From Lingula anatina (Eukaryota; Brachiopoda; Lingulata; Lingulida; Lingulidae): 64,000 nucleotides of DNA. Numbering within the stretch: position 1 is the first letter of the stretch; each line of letters begins with the position of its first letter. The position numbers were made by a program, and so were the translations under genes. Below, piece by piece: positions 62,703 to 64,000 of the stretch. Where the stretch lies: NCBI RefSeq assembly GCF_001039355.2, contig NW_019774292.1, positions 77,099 to 141,098 on the forward strand, written 5' to 3'. The notes under the pieces are model-generated. The model was not told where the DNA came from, did not search any database, and was given only the letters and a program-made list of their open reading frames with translations.

Positions 62703-64000
62703 AAACATGTGCATTTCTCAGATGATTTTATTTCCAAAATAAACTGGTTTTAAATTAGGTTCATCCACACTCCCAGATTTTTTCCATTTACAAGAAGAAA
62801 ATCAAAGCCTGTAAGTTGTCTTTTCTACCTTATGGTTAAATAAGTAAAATACCAAGCCTTAACATGAGAATATTATCAGTGAGTAAATTAAGGAGAAAAG
62901 TTATGAGGAAAAAGTTAGTAAGGAATCTGCTTTACATTGTGGAGAAATCAGGGTATGGTGAGAATGTCATTGTTTTAGTAACGTTAAATCTCAACAAGTT
63001 AGTTTATATGACTTAGTGATAAGAGCCACATGACAACAGATAAAGACTCAACAGAGAATTTGACAGTTGCTGAGACTGAAAATGATCACATTTGAGATAT
63101 TTTCAATTATTACATGAATTTCTTTAATTGATTGAAATAAAACTTCTGCTGTGTTTTAAATTGATGGAGTGATAAATGGGAAAGGATCCACCCAAAGGTT
63201 TGTTAGAGATAGACAAGTTGTGTTGTAATATGGGGTCACTGAAGATGACATGAAATACTTCAATCAGTTAAAATGCCAGGTGTACAGGGTAATGGTTTCA
63301 GAGTACAGATAGTTAATATGGAAACACACCGGGTACTTCAGCATAACATAGATATATATGTAATGATCGACAGATCTCCATAGTTAAGATGTAAGAGATA
63401 GACTACCCAGGGTAGTTCACACTGAGTTCAATGAGCTCACTATCTTGTATCAGAAGACTGACATTTATAAAGTATTTAATTAGCAAGTTAACTGGAACTG
63501 GTAAAGTTTCTGTATGTGGAATGCAGCCAATTTCATTTCATAGTCTTGATGGGGGTGGGGGGGGGGGGTTATATCATTCTCCCAGTGTAACTGTCAGTGT
63601 GACCTATGTGATATGATGTGATCTATGAAGGTGGCTGTGTCAACATGGCAGTAGTAATCTGGTGGTGTGAATTGGGTCTGATATACTGTGGTATTTTGTG
63701 CTGATAGACTCACCTTCTATGTCATAACTGTCAGCAAGATTGGAAGAATTTGAAGATAGATAAGAACTGAGGTGACATCTACTATCATGTACACGTGACA
63801 CTGACATAAGTTATTAAAGAACACAGATAAATAATAACTGTAGTGATAACTTCAGATATGAAACTGGCCTACTATTACAAAAATGTCTGCATTACATATG
63901 GGTCCGTACTACTAACAGAAGCTAAAATTGACCTAACTGCAGTATGAATTGAAAATTTACAAATCCAGAAGAAAGTTCATGTTTATGGATACTTAAACAA
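60825..64000. other. Dachsous-like gene intron 1, last part in window
   Basis: No exon is recognised to the window end. Simple tracts: poly-G 60906-60920, poly-C plus (CA)n 62671-62702, and a G-run near 63549-63568. Stretches at about 61820-61870 and 62040-62090 ('cttgcag.gagag' contexts) are weakly similar, an old duplication. Confidence 0.4.

Overview
The window is nuclear DNA of an animal. It is AT-rich, its genes are split by GT-AG introns, it is full of minisatellites and palindromic MITE-like elements, and the gene set is metazoan. The repeat style (a transposon carrying a satellite core, many foldback elements) fits a bivalve mollusc or other lophotrochozoan, but that is inference. All gene models below were built by reading splice sites and phases by eye.

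Layout. (1) 1-1300: the last two coding exons of an unrecognised minus-strand gene. (2) 2707-11323, minus: a complete 11-exon PRMT9 (protein arginine methyltransferase 9), about 906 aa. Three of its exon ends and its C-terminal tail have been duplicated, one of them about 30-fold. (3) 11648-18419, plus: NDUFC2 (complex I subunit), 3 exons, head-to-head with PRMT9. Intron 1 holds a 2.66 kb DNA transposon with a 161-bp satellite core and a sequence gap. Intron 2 holds a nest of a mariner-like element, a palindromic MITE and a deleted hAT element. (4) 20201-25201 and 27514-34808 (putative 5' leaders to about 36.1 kb), minus: two tandem TMEM144 paralogues with the same 10 coding-exon layout. The distal copy (B) carries an extra, phase-matched copy of the exon that follows KSEV. 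The proximal copy (A) has a Thr/Ser-rich, NMT-sequon-repeated N terminus. (5) 38038-39777, plus: the first coding exon of a Dachsous-type giant cadherin (signal peptide, EC1-EC5 and the start of EC6). (6) 39778-64000: no convincing exon, so read as the first intron of that gene. It contains a 32-bp minisatellite, a perfect hairpin, several short tandem duplications and a 976-bp direct duplication with an N at the junction.

The genes have unrelated jobs: arginine methylation, respiratory complex I, a putative carbohydrate transporter pair and planar-polarity adhesion. The most unusual structure is the array at 5264-6370 in PRMT9. The exon 8 / intron 8 boundary has been amplified as a 37-bp unit, so the intron carries about 29 identical near-consensus 5' splice sites. 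Each is preceded by an acceptor-like CTACCAG that would define an in-frame 18-nt micro-exon.
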